This document shows positions 9,801-16,147 of a DNA stretch of 44,132 nucleotides, one piece after another. Below the pieces are notes generated by a model. It made no database searches, was not told the DNA's origin, and worked only from the letters and a program-made list of their open reading frames with translations. Position 1 is the first letter of the stretch. Each line of letters begins with the position of its first letter. A program made the position numbers and the translations under genes. The DNA comes from CAYMEK01 sp964389305 (lineage in GTDB: Bacteria; Spirochaetota; Spirochaetia; SZUA-6; DRHE01): the NCBI GenBank assembly GCA_964389305.1, contig CAYMEK010000034.1, positions 1 through 44,132 of the forward strand, written 5' to 3'.

Positions 9801-10424
9801 GAAATCGTGGAGACCAACTTCGATCTCTACAAGCGCATAACCGACGATCCGGCCTTCGGCCGGGCTCTCAAGAATTTCCTTTTCGACGACTATATCCGCC
9901 GTCACCGGCGGGCCGAGGAGCTTCTCAAGCTCCGGGAGTCGAAAACCCTCGAGTTCAAGTCGAGCCTGCGCTGGAATCTCAGGGAGAACCGCAAGGACGA
10001 CCAGCGCGTCACCCACGCAGTTCTGAAAACGGTAGCGGCCTTCCTGAACACCGAGGGCGGAGACCTCCTGATCGGCGTGGCCGACGACCGGACCGTCCTG
10101 GGCATCGAGCATGATCGATTCGAGAACGACGATAGATTCATGCTGCACCTGGCTCAGGTAGTCCGAAACGGTCTGGGCGACCGCGCCGGCACCTGTATCG
10201 ATCCGAAGACCCAGATCGTGCAGGGGAAAACCGTCTGCCTGGTCTCCTGTCAGCGTAGTCCGGAGCCGGTGTTTCTGCGGTGGAAAGGGAGGGAAGAGGA
10301 CTCGCGCGGCGAGTTCTACGTGCGAAGCGGGCCGGGCACGGTTCGGTTGAGCGAAGATGACATCGAAGAGTACATCCGAACCAGGTTCCACCAACGTCCA
10401 GAAAGAAATGAAGAAGATCGATGA
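6867..10424 (+). CDS. hsdR: Type I restriction endonuclease HsdR with C-terminal AlbA_2 (Schlafen-like) domain
   Basis: ATP-dependent translocase and nuclease subunit, 1185 residues, translationally coupled to hsdS by ATGA. Order of parts: an N-terminal HSDR_N nuclease fold with a PD-(D/E)xK pattern (Asp164, then ELK at 178-180); a superfamily-2 helicase with Walker A AGSGKS (331-336), VDEAHSSQ (DEAH 436-439) and FTATPKSK; a second RecA lobe with KFQTGFDQP and LSRLDR; a helical region; then an extra module from about residue 1017. That module reads ESKTLEFKSSL, AFLNTEGGDLLIGVADD and GEFYVRSGPGTVRL, the signature of AlbA_2/Schlafen-type putative nucleic-acid-binding domains. Ordinary HsdR lacks this module or ends in a helical assembly domain. 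The gene ends at a normal TGA with no frameshift. The core assignment is firm; the role of the added domain is unknown. Confidence 0.92.
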   Translation: MTTRVSEQKFEEEIERALLENGPDAYPVDATVVREPAAPYGEESVPGGYLKRTPHDYNRALCLIPKDVIDFLLATQPKEWQKLQQHHGAEVKQRFLSRLSREIARRGTLDVLRKGLKDSGCKFRLAYFRPASGLNEDLQRLYAANLFSVVRQLHYSEKSEQSLDLVLFLNGIPIFTAELKNPLTGQNIEDAIRQYRNDRDPRETLFAYGRCLAHFAVDPELVFMTTQLSGVKTRFLPFNQGRFGGAGNPPLPPTRDGYPTAYLWERIWARDSVLDLIRQFIHEVEEEDNGRRNGRRFLIFPRYQQLDAVRRLVRHARSHGTGQRYLIQHSAGSGKSFTIAWLAHQLSILHDAEDRRVFDSIVVVTDRRVLDRQLQRTVRQFEQTLGVVENIEKTSRQLKEALEAGRTIIVTTLQKFPVIVEQIGQLPGHRFAVIVDEAHSSQTGESTRSLKAVLASGSLEEAEKEEAGAETPEEEIENAVLEEIRKRGRLPNLSTFAFTATPKSKTLELFGFKRPDGRFEPFHLYSMRQAIEEGFILDVLENYTTYRAYWRLLKKTEDDPRYDKKKTEYLLRSFVDLHPHAIEEKIRIMIEHFAARVQDQIDGCAKAMIVTRSRLHAVRYKLALDRYLDERGYPWKSLIAFSGTVKDSGKTYTESGMNSAGKDYVIGERQTAAEFEKSEYRFLVVANKFQTGFDQPLLHTMYVDKKLGGVNAVQTLSRLDRTHPSKQGTMVLDFANEAEDIRKAFEPYYERTLLSEESDPNLLYEAQGRLFNFGIYTEDDVQGFARVYFDAKATQDRLYSALEPIRDRFGELSHEEQHEFRTRLADYVRLYAFLAQVLTFADPDLEKLYVFARHLRRLLPMGPDELPREVQRNIDIESYRIQESSRGRISLERRTGQLEPIQTELDYGIDEEELEPLSRIIAELNERFGLNLADEHRMTLEQIRKALDQDAGLDASARVNTRENVRLTFDPKVEDKIQEIVETNFDLYKRITDDPAFGRALKNFLFDDYIRRHRRAEELLKLRESKTLEFKSSLRWNLRENRKDDQRVTHAVLKTVAAFLNTEGGDLLIGVADDRTVLGIEHDRFENDDRFMLHLAQVVRNGLGDRAGTCIDPKTQIVQGKTVCLVSCQRSPEPVFLRWKGREEDSRGEFYVRSGPGTVRLSEDDIEEYIRTRFHQRPERNEEDR

Positions 10425-10532
10425 GGTCCGGCGAACAACCGCGGGTCGCCAGCGCTGCAGCCCGCAGTCAATACCGGAACTGCTAAAACAATTAATCGTC
10501 AAGCAGACGGATATATGACTCGGAAAGGCAGC

Positions 10533-10667
10533 TCATCTGAACAGCGGAAGGCTCCCCGTCAGGCTCTTGATCTGCCTGCCGTCTCCGAAAAGGCAGGCGA
10601 CGAGGTAGCGTAACCCCGAGTCGCGGTACCGTGCATGAATCGCTTCGAACACCTGGAAATAAATCGG
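10533..10667 (-). pseudogene. Possible truncated coding remnant (unrecognised)
   Basis: On the minus strand an open frame ends at TGA 10533-10535. It reads as a protein-like tail containing VFEAIHARYRDSGLRYLVA and CLFGDGRQIKSLTGSLPLF. It has codon choice like the neighbouring genes but no plausible start: upstream it runs into the A+T-rich promoter of the brnT-like gene. I do not recognise the family. It may be the end of a gene cut off when the toxin-antitoxin pair arrived, or chance. Confidence 0.25.
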
Positions 10668-10696
10668 TTGACAATGTATATACAAAAAGTTATTAT
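10668..10696 (+). promoter_or_regulatory. Promoter with internal palindrome for brnT/brnA-like pair
   Basis: TTGACA (10668-10673), 17-base spacer, TATTAT (10691-10696): close to consensus. TGTATATACA at 10675-10684 is a perfect 10-base palindrome inside the spacer and a good candidate operator for the ribbon-helix-helix antitoxin. The predicted transcription start is only a few bases before the ATG at 10706. Confidence 0.65.
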
Positions 10697-10705
10697 GAAC
10701 TGGGA

Positions 10706-10972
10706 ATGCATATTATCTGGGATGAGACGAAGAATGAATGGCTGAAGTCTACTCGTTCTGTTTCATTCGAGCAAATAGCAGGCATGCTCCTTGACGATCA
10801 ATACCTGGATATCTTGGAGAATCCGACACGCCCAGACCAGCAGTATTTCGTTATGATCATCCAATCGTATACGTGGCTGGTGCCTTTTGTAATCGATGCG
10901 GATGATCGGATTGTCCTGAAGACTGCATTCCCGAGTCGCAAATACCACAGACTGTATGGAGATCAGCGATGA
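10706..10972 (+). CDS. brnT: BrnT-like toxin
   Basis: An 88-residue protein starting MHIIWDETKNEWL and containing VSFEQIA and a C-terminal LKTAFPSRKYHRLY. This is the layout of BrnT-family toxins (RelE-like fold ribonucleases): an aromatic W-D-x-x-K-N start, a F-E helix, and a basic R-K segment near the end. The start at ATG 10706 fits the family N-terminus; an upstream in-frame ATG at 10631 would run through the promoter. Its last four bases (ATGA) overlap the antitoxin start, the toxin-first order that is usual for brnTA. Whether it is an active ribonuclease cannot be judged from sequence alone. Confidence 0.7.
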   Translation: MHIIWDETKNEWLKSTRSVSFEQIAGMLLDDQYLDILENPTRPDQQYFVMIIQSYTWLVPFVIDADDRIVLKTAFPSRKYHRLYGDQR

Positions 10973-11274
10973 AGTATCACTTGACCCCGGAAGAACGGGA
11001 AATCGAGAAGAATGCGCATCAATTGCGGAGTGTTGGTGAGGAGAAACGTAGGCGCGTTGAGGGCATCATTGACCGTGCGCGGAAGAACCAGGCCATCAGT
11101 CTCAGACTCTCGGAATTCGATCTCGAAATGCTGAAAAAGCGGGCTGAGCAGGAGGGGCTTCCATACCAGACACTGATCAACATGATCATCCATAAGTTCG
11201 TGACAGATCAGTTGTACGACAAGGATGAACTGCGCAAGGTGCTGGCTGGCATCCAAGAACTGAAAGCAATGTAA
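10969..11274 (+). CDS. brnA: CopG/BrnA-like antitoxin
   Basis: A 101-residue, highly charged protein. Its C-terminal half has the ribbon-helix-helix pattern of BrnA/CopG antitoxins: a strand QAISLRLSEFDLEMLKKRAEQ, then GLPYQTLINMIIHKFV. The long charged N-terminal helix (EEREIEKNAHQ onward) is the probable toxin-wrapping part. It overlaps the toxin gene by ATGA and should form a complex with it and repress the promoter at 10668. No adjoining gene follows on the same strand. Confidence 0.75.
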   Translation: MKYHLTPEEREIEKNAHQLRSVGEEKRRRVEGIIDRARKNQAISLRLSEFDLEMLKKRAEQEGLPYQTLINMIIHKFVTDQLYDKDELRKVLAGIQELKAM

Positions 11275-11282
11275 GGTAGTCA

Positions 11283-11301
11283 ATAGGAGACATCCTCCTA
11301 T
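11283..11301. terminator. Short hairpin between convergent operons
   Basis: ATAGGAG (11283-11289) and CTCCTAT (11295-11301) form a 7-base perfect stem with a 5-base loop. A second small stem CTGCG/CGCAG follows at about 11314-11329. Neither is followed by a T run on either strand, so termination is only a guess from position between convergent operons. Confidence 0.3.
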
Positions 11302-11390
11302 CTGCTGCACCGGCTGCGTAGAAACGCAGACAAGAATAATTTATTCAGAGAAACCCGAATAGCTGAGTGGCGCCGCCGGGTGGCGGTCGA

Positions 11391-12293
11391 TCAGGCCCGG
11401 GACTTGTAGTATCTCCAGATGGAGTACAGGACCATGGCCAGCACGGTGATCAGGTAGGGGAAGGCCAGGATGAAGTCGGCGGGGATGTTGATGGCCCCCT
11501 GGGCGTAGTTGGAGAGGCTTTCCGCCAGGCCGAACACGAAGGAGGCTGCGGCGACCCCCCAGGGCGTCCTGTTGCCCAGGTAGATCGCCACCAGAGCGAT
11601 CCAACCCCGTCCGGAGGTTATATTGGGCACGAAGGCGCTCAAGTTGAGGGTGAGGACCGCTCCGGCCAGCCCGCAGGTAAAGCCGGAGATGAGGATGCCG
11701 GCCATCTGGTAGCGGGCGGGCTTCAATCCCAGGGAGGTGATGGTCTCCCGGTCGAGACCCGTGCCGCGAAGCCGCAGCCCGAAGGGAGTGCGGTAGATAA
11801 CCAGGGCGGCCGCGGCCACGATCAGCCAGCTAAGGTAGACGAAGACGCTGTGCCCGATGAGCAGGTCCCCCAGGATGGGGATGCGCTGGAGAAAGGGCAC
11901 CGACAGGGAGGGGAGCCGGGCGATCTCGAACCGCACCACGCCCTTGTTGCCGAAAATCTGGAAAGCCAGCACCACGGTCAGACCCGAGGCCAGCAGGTTG
12001 GTGGCCAGACCGGCAATGAACACGTTGGCCTTCAGCTGCAACGTGACGGAGCCGAACAGCAGAGCCGCCAGCATGGCCGAGGCGATGCCCAGCAGCACCC
12101 CGAAGAAAGGACTGCCGGTGACGGCTGTGAAGACCACGCTGAAGAAGGCTCCGATCAGCATCAAACCCTCCAGGGCGATATTCAACATCCCGGAAAGCTC
12201 GGTGAACAGCCCGCCGGTGGCGGCTAACAGGAAAGGAGTCATGATGCCTACCGTGTTATGAAGCAGCGGCAGGGCGAATCCTTGCTCGTTCAC
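11391..12293 (-). CDS. BMP-family ABC importer, permease subunit 2 (NupQ/YufQ-like)
   Basis: Inner-membrane permease of a nucleoside/simple-sugar importer of the BMP type, 300 residues. It has about eight hydrophobic segments and the conserved GGLFTELSGMLNIALEGLMLIGAF at the N-terminus, which marks this BPD_transp_2 (RbsC/YufQ) branch. The cytoplasmic coupling segment is near GLRLRGTGLDRETITSLGL. The start codon is GTG at 12293, overlapping the stop of the upstream permease as GTGA. It is the last gene of the four-gene importer operon that runs from 16080 down to 11391. Confidence 0.88.
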   Translation of the reverse strand: MNEQGFALPLLHNTVGIMTPFLLAATGGLFTELSGMLNIALEGLMLIGAFFSVVFTAVTGSPFFGVLLGIASAMLAALLFGSVTLQLKANVFIAGLATNLLASGLTVVLAFQIFGNKGVVRFEIARLPSLSVPFLQRIPILGDLLIGHSVFVYLSWLIVAAAALVIYRTPFGLRLRGTGLDRETITSLGLKPARYQMAGILISGFTCGLAGAVLTLNLSAFVPNITSGRGWIALVAIYLGNRTPWGVAAASFVFGLAESLSNYAQGAINIPADFILAFPYLITVLAMVLYSIWRYYKSRA

Positions 12294-13342
12294 GCGGCCG
12301 CCCTTCTGCGGGTGCGGACGAAGCTGTATATCGCCTGCGCGGTGACCAGATAGAAGATAACCGATTGAATCACGGCGGCGATCTCGAAGGTCACGTCCGA
12401 GTGCAGCATGGCGGCCTTGGCCCCCGCGTCCAGATAGGCGAAGAACACGGCCGCCGGCAGGACGCCGAGCGGATTGTTCTTAGCAATCAGGGCTACGGCG
12501 ATGCCGTTCCAGCCCATTCCATAGGAAAACTCCTTGACCGCCATGTGATAGGTGCCCATGATCGCCACACCTCCCGCCAGTCCGTGCAAGGCTCCGCTCA
12601 AGAGCATGGGCAGAACCACGTAGGCGGATACGTTGATTCCGCCGTAGCGGGAAAACTCCCTGTTCAGCCCGCACATGCGCATCTCGTATCCCGGGTGCGT
12701 GTAATACAGGAGAAAAAAGACCAGCAGGGCCGCCAGCACGGCGAACACGGCGCTTATGTCCAGCTTGGAAGGGGGAAAGATGGCCAGCAGCCGGTACTGC
12801 TCGCCAATGGCATAGGTGGCCAGCATGCTGTTGCCCGGATCGTCGAGCGGTCCGGTTATGAAATAGTTGACGATGAACAGCACGGCCGATGAGATAAGGA
12901 AGGAGGAGATCAGCTCGTCGGTGTGCCATTTCATCTTGAAGAAGCCGCTGAGGCCGGCCAGGAGCGCCCCCGAGGCCACGGCCGCAGCCAGGGCTGCCGT
13001 CCCTCCCAGATAGCCGCCGGCTCGAGGCAGGGCCAGCAGCACCACGGTGGTTATCAGGGCGCCGCAGTAGACCTGCCCTTCACCGCCCAGGTTGAACACC
13101 GAGGACTTGAAGGCGATGGCAATCCCCAGGCCGGTGAACACCAGAGGAATGGCGGTGTTGAGCATGTTTCCGAAGTAGTACGGATTGGTGAACGGTCCGA
13201 TGAAGAAGTAATAGATCGTGGTCATTGGATTCCTGCTCAGCAGAAAGATGAGCAGAACGGCGAAGGCGAAGGCGATCCCCAGGGTGACGGCGAGCCCGAG
13301 CGCGCCTACGAACAGCTCCGAGCCCCTCCGGGTCCTTCTCAC
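12290..13342 (-). CDS. BMP-family ABC importer, permease subunit 1 (NupP/YufP-like)
   Basis: First permease of the importer, 350 residues, strongly hydrophobic with about ten predicted membrane segments. It contains NTAIPLVFTGLGIAIAFKS and VFNLGGEGQVYCGAL, the conserved first-loop region of YufP-like permeases. The start is GTG 13342, overlapping the ATPase stop (GTGA). The 12290-12293 overlap couples it to the second permease. Two unlike permeases with one two-domain ATPase is the standard layout of the CUT2-like BMP importers. Confidence 0.88.
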   Translation of the reverse strand: MRRTRRGSELFVGALGLAVTLGIAFAFAVLLIFLLSRNPMTTIYYFFIGPFTNPYYFGNMLNTAIPLVFTGLGIAIAFKSSVFNLGGEGQVYCGALITTVVLLALPRAGGYLGGTAALAAAVASGALLAGLSGFFKMKWHTDELISSFLISSAVLFIVNYFITGPLDDPGNSMLATYAIGEQYRLLAIFPPSKLDISAVFAVLAALLVFFLLYYTHPGYEMRMCGLNREFSRYGGINVSAYVVLPMLLSGALHGLAGGVAIMGTYHMAVKEFSYGMGWNGIAVALIAKNNPLGVLPAAVFFAYLDAGAKAAMLHSDVTFEIAAVIQSVIFYLVTAQAIYSFVRTRRRAAA

Positions 13343-14943
13343 CCTGTTCCCCCCTCGCCGCTGCGGTCCTCCCGCAGGCCCATCATGTACTCCCCTACCA
13401 GCTCCTTGGACAAACTCTGCTCGTTGGCCAGCCGGGCCGCCACCCGGCCGCGGTACAGCACCACCAGGGTATCCGCCAGGGCCATGATCTCGTCGAGATT
13501 GGAGGAGATGAGCAGCACCGCTATCCCCCGGCGGCGGATCTCCAGGATCTTTCCGTACACGAACTCGGCGGAAGCCACATCCAATCCCCAGGTCGGTTCG
13601 GAGAAGATCAGAAGATCGGTGTTCGCGGTCAGCTCGCGAGCCAGGATGACTTTCTGAATGTTGCCGCCCGAGAGCGTTCCGATAGGCACTCTCGGATCTC
13701 CCTCGATCGAAAAGCTGCGGGTCAGGGAGTCGGCAAACTTCTCGACTTTCCGGCGCCGAAACACACCGCCCTGCAGGAAGTCGCGGCGGCTGGAAATGAT
13801 CATGTTTTCCATCACCGAGGACAGCAGGCTCGATCCCCGGCCCAGGCGGTCCGCCGGGACGTAGGCCAGGCCGCGGTCCCGCAGACGGGCTGCGGACAGA
13901 CGGGTGACGTCCCGGCCATTGTACAGGATCTGTCCGTCCGTCACCCGGCGCAGGCCGCTGACCACGTCCTCCAGCTCGGCCAGTCCGTTTCCGCTTACTC
14001 CGGCAGCTCCCAGTATCTCCCCCGCGTGCACCTTGAAGCTTACGCCGTCCAGGAGAGGATGGTCCCGGCCTTTGGCCGACAGCAGCACCTCTTTCAGCTC
14101 CAATACCGCCGGCCCTTTCTGCAGCGGTTCCCGCTCGAACTGGAAGATGACGCTCTTGCCCACCATCAGACGGGAAAGCTCCCGCTCGCTCACCTCGGGC
14201 GTATTGTGTACCGCCACTACCCGGCCCTTGCGCATCACCGTAACCCGCTGCGATACGGCTTTCACCTCTCCCAACTTGTGGCTGATGATTATGATGGTTT
14301 TGCCCGTCTCACGCAGGGTCTGCAGGGTGGCGAAGAGCTGGCGCATCTGCTGTTCGGTAAGCACCGAGGTAGGCTCGTCGAGGATCAGGAGTTTCGCATC
14401 ACGATACAGGACCTTGATGATCTCCACGACCTGCATCTGCCCGACGGTGAGCCGGGATACGGGAAGCCGGGGATCGATGGAGAAGCCGTAGCGCCGGCTT
14501 GCCTCCTCGACCTGTCGATTGGCCCGCTCCCGGTCGAATAACACTCCTCGCCGGCGGGGCTCGACGCCCAGCACTACGTTCTCGGCGATCGAAAACTCCC
14601 GGATGAGCCGGAAGTGCTGGTGGACCATGCCGATGCCCAGGCGGTCGGCGTCCCGCGGGCTGTGGATCGCGACCTCCTCTCCCTTGAGCAGAACCCTGCC
14701 GCTGTCCGGCCGCTCCAGCCCGTAGAGGATCTTCATCAGGGTCGTCTTGCCGGCGCCGTTCTCTCCGATCAGGGCGTGGATCTCCCCCTCCCGCACCTCG
14801 AAATCCACACCGTCGTTGGCCAGCACGTCATTCTGCGGGTAGAGCTTGGTAATTCCCTGCATCTGCAGATAGCTCACGGGACCAACGCTCTCTTCCTGAG
14901 GGGATTGGGAGCGTAGGATCGCCTGAACCTGCTCTCCCAGCAC
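13339..14943 (-). CDS. BMP-family ABC importer, duplicated ATPase (NupO/YufO-like)
   Basis: Energy-coupling ATPase with two ABC domains in one chain, 534 residues if started at GTG 14943. A GTG at 14877 (residue 23), preceded by AGGAAGAG, is an alternative that better fits homologues beginning just before LQMQGITKLYPQ. Domain 1 has a complete Walker A GENGAGKTT (60-68) and Walker B LLILDEPTSVL. Domain 2 has the degenerate Walker A GAAGVSGNGLAELEDV and a normal signature LSGGNIQK. Its Walker B region reads LLIFSEPTWGLD, with Ser in place of the usual Asp. One active and one weakened site is common in this family. It lies 30 bases after the substrate-binding protein gene. Confidence 0.9.
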   Translation of the reverse strand: MLGEQVQAILRSQSPQEESVGPVSYLQMQGITKLYPQNDVLANDGVDFEVREGEIHALIGENGAGKTTLMKILYGLERPDSGRVLLKGEEVAIHSPRDADRLGIGMVHQHFRLIREFSIAENVVLGVEPRRRGVLFDRERANRQVEEASRRYGFSIDPRLPVSRLTVGQMQVVEIIKVLYRDAKLLILDEPTSVLTEQQMRQLFATLQTLRETGKTIIIISHKLGEVKAVSQRVTVMRKGRVVAVHNTPEVSERELSRLMVGKSVIFQFEREPLQKGPAVLELKEVLLSAKGRDHPLLDGVSFKVHAGEILGAAGVSGNGLAELEDVVSGLRRVTDGQILYNGRDVTRLSAARLRDRGLAYVPADRLGRGSSLLSSVMENMIISSRRDFLQGGVFRRRKVEKFADSLTRSFSIEGDPRVPIGTLSGGNIQKVILARELTANTDLLIFSEPTWGLDVASAEFVYGKILEIRRRGIAVLLISSNLDEIMALADTLVVLYRGRVAARLANEQSLSKELVGEYMMGLREDRSGEGGTG

Positions 14944-14973
14944 CCGTCGCGCGACATATTCGCTTGAGTCGAT

Positions 14974-16080
14974 TTATAGCTGCGGCGGTTCCAGGTGCAG
15001 CGCTCCGCTGCGCATTTTTTCGACCAGGACGGCCATCTTCGCTCGCACATCCTCTGGCACGCTCTCGATGTACAGCGGATCGTCGTCGGCGAAGTCGATG
15101 TAGCCGTCCTTCATGTTTACGATTTCCGCCTCACCGTAGGCAAGCGTTCCCTCGATGGCCATCTTGACCCGCTCGTAGGCGGCCCTGGCTTGATTGAGGA
15201 CTGCGCAGCCCACCACCGTCCCCGGGGCGGCCTGGTAGTCGGCGGCGTCAACCAGCAGAACGTACCTGCCGCGGTTCTGGCAAGCCCGGATCACACCCTG
15301 GTTGGCCCCTCCCGCAATGGTCAGGATCACGTCGACTCCCGCGTCGATCATGCTGTTGGCCAGGTCGGCGGCCTTGTTGGCGTCATACCAGTTGCCGATG
15401 ACCCTGTAATCCACCGTGATGCCGGGATTTACCGCTTTAAGCCCCTTCTCGTACCCCGGCTTCATCATCTTGGTCAGGGCAGGGTATTCCTGGGCCACCA
15501 CCAGGCCGGCTTTGAGATCGGCATTGGCTCCCTCCATCCCGCTCGTGGTCACCAAACCGCCCAGGTAGCCGTCCAGGTAGGTCATTTCCATCTGGTTGTA
15601 CAGGAGGGTGTGGATCTGCGGATTGCCTTTCAGATAGGCGTCCAGGTTGAGCCATTTCTGATCGGGGAACCTGGCGGCTACCGGCACAATGATAGAAGGC
15701 ATGGCCGGGTTGGAGGTGACGATGAGCTCATACTCACCCGTGGCGGCCAGAGAGGTCATCTTCTCCTCCCACTCTCCCTGGTTGAACCCGGCTTCCAGCA
15801 CCTTGACCGCCGCCCCGGGATACTCAGCCGCCGCCCGTTGCGTACCTTCCACCATCTGCTCGTATATGGGGCTGCCGGCTACCACGCCGGGCACGAAGAC
15901 GGCGATCTCAAACGGCCCGGCCGCCGCTTCCCCGCCCTCCTCCACCTGCCCGGCGGCAGCGGCCAGTCCCGGTACGAGCAACCCGAGAAGCACTGCAGCC
16001 AGCAGGAGCGCTTTCCAGCTCACCTGCGTTCCGATTCTCCCTTGCCGCGGATTTACCGGGCGAAAATCATTCTTTTTCAT
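14974..16080 (-). CDS. BMP-family periplasmic substrate-binding protein (Med/PnrA-like)
   Basis: Extracytoplasmic binding protein that delivers a nucleoside or simple sugar to the importer encoded downstream; 368 residues. A basic N-terminus is followed by a long hydrophobic signal segment ending GLLVPGLAAAAG. There is no lipobox cysteine, unlike most BMP proteins, which are lipoproteins; cleavage by signal peptidase I after Ala is likely. The mature part has the BMP pattern: IAVFVPGVVAGSPIYEQM, then GYLGGLVTTSG, GIT and a glycine-rich hinge near LTIAGGANQGVIRA. A promoter lies in the 67-base gap upstream. Ligand identity cannot be fixed from sequence; purine nucleosides are the best-known ligands in spirochaetal PnrA. 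Confidence 0.85.
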   Translation of the reverse strand: MKKNDFRPVNPRQGRIGTQVSWKALLLAAVLLGLLVPGLAAAAGQVEEGGEAAAGPFEIAVFVPGVVAGSPIYEQMVEGTQRAAAEYPGAAVKVLEAGFNQGEWEEKMTSLAATGEYELIVTSNPAMPSIIVPVAARFPDQKWLNLDAYLKGNPQIHTLLYNQMEMTYLDGYLGGLVTTSGMEGANADLKAGLVVAQEYPALTKMMKPGYEKGLKAVNPGITVDYRVIGNWYDANKAADLANSMIDAGVDVILTIAGGANQGVIRACQNRGRYVLLVDAADYQAAPGTVVGCAVLNQARAAYERVKMAIEGTLAYGEAEIVNMKDGYIDFADDDPLYIESVPEDVRAKMAVLVEKMRSGALHLEPPQL

Positions 16081-16090
16081 AGCAACCCAG

Positions 16091-16120
16091 AGTGTAGGAT
16101 TATTGAGGTTTTCTCGTCAA
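16091..16120 (-). promoter_or_regulatory. Promoter of the BMP importer operon
   Basis: On the minus strand TTGACG (16120-16115) is followed by an 18-base spacer and TACACT (16096-16091), 10 bases before the ATG at 16080. It sits in the gap after the OadA-like gene, so the importer can be transcribed independently. Confidence 0.5.
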
Positions 16121-16147
16121 GCAATACGGGAACACCGGCTCTCTGGT

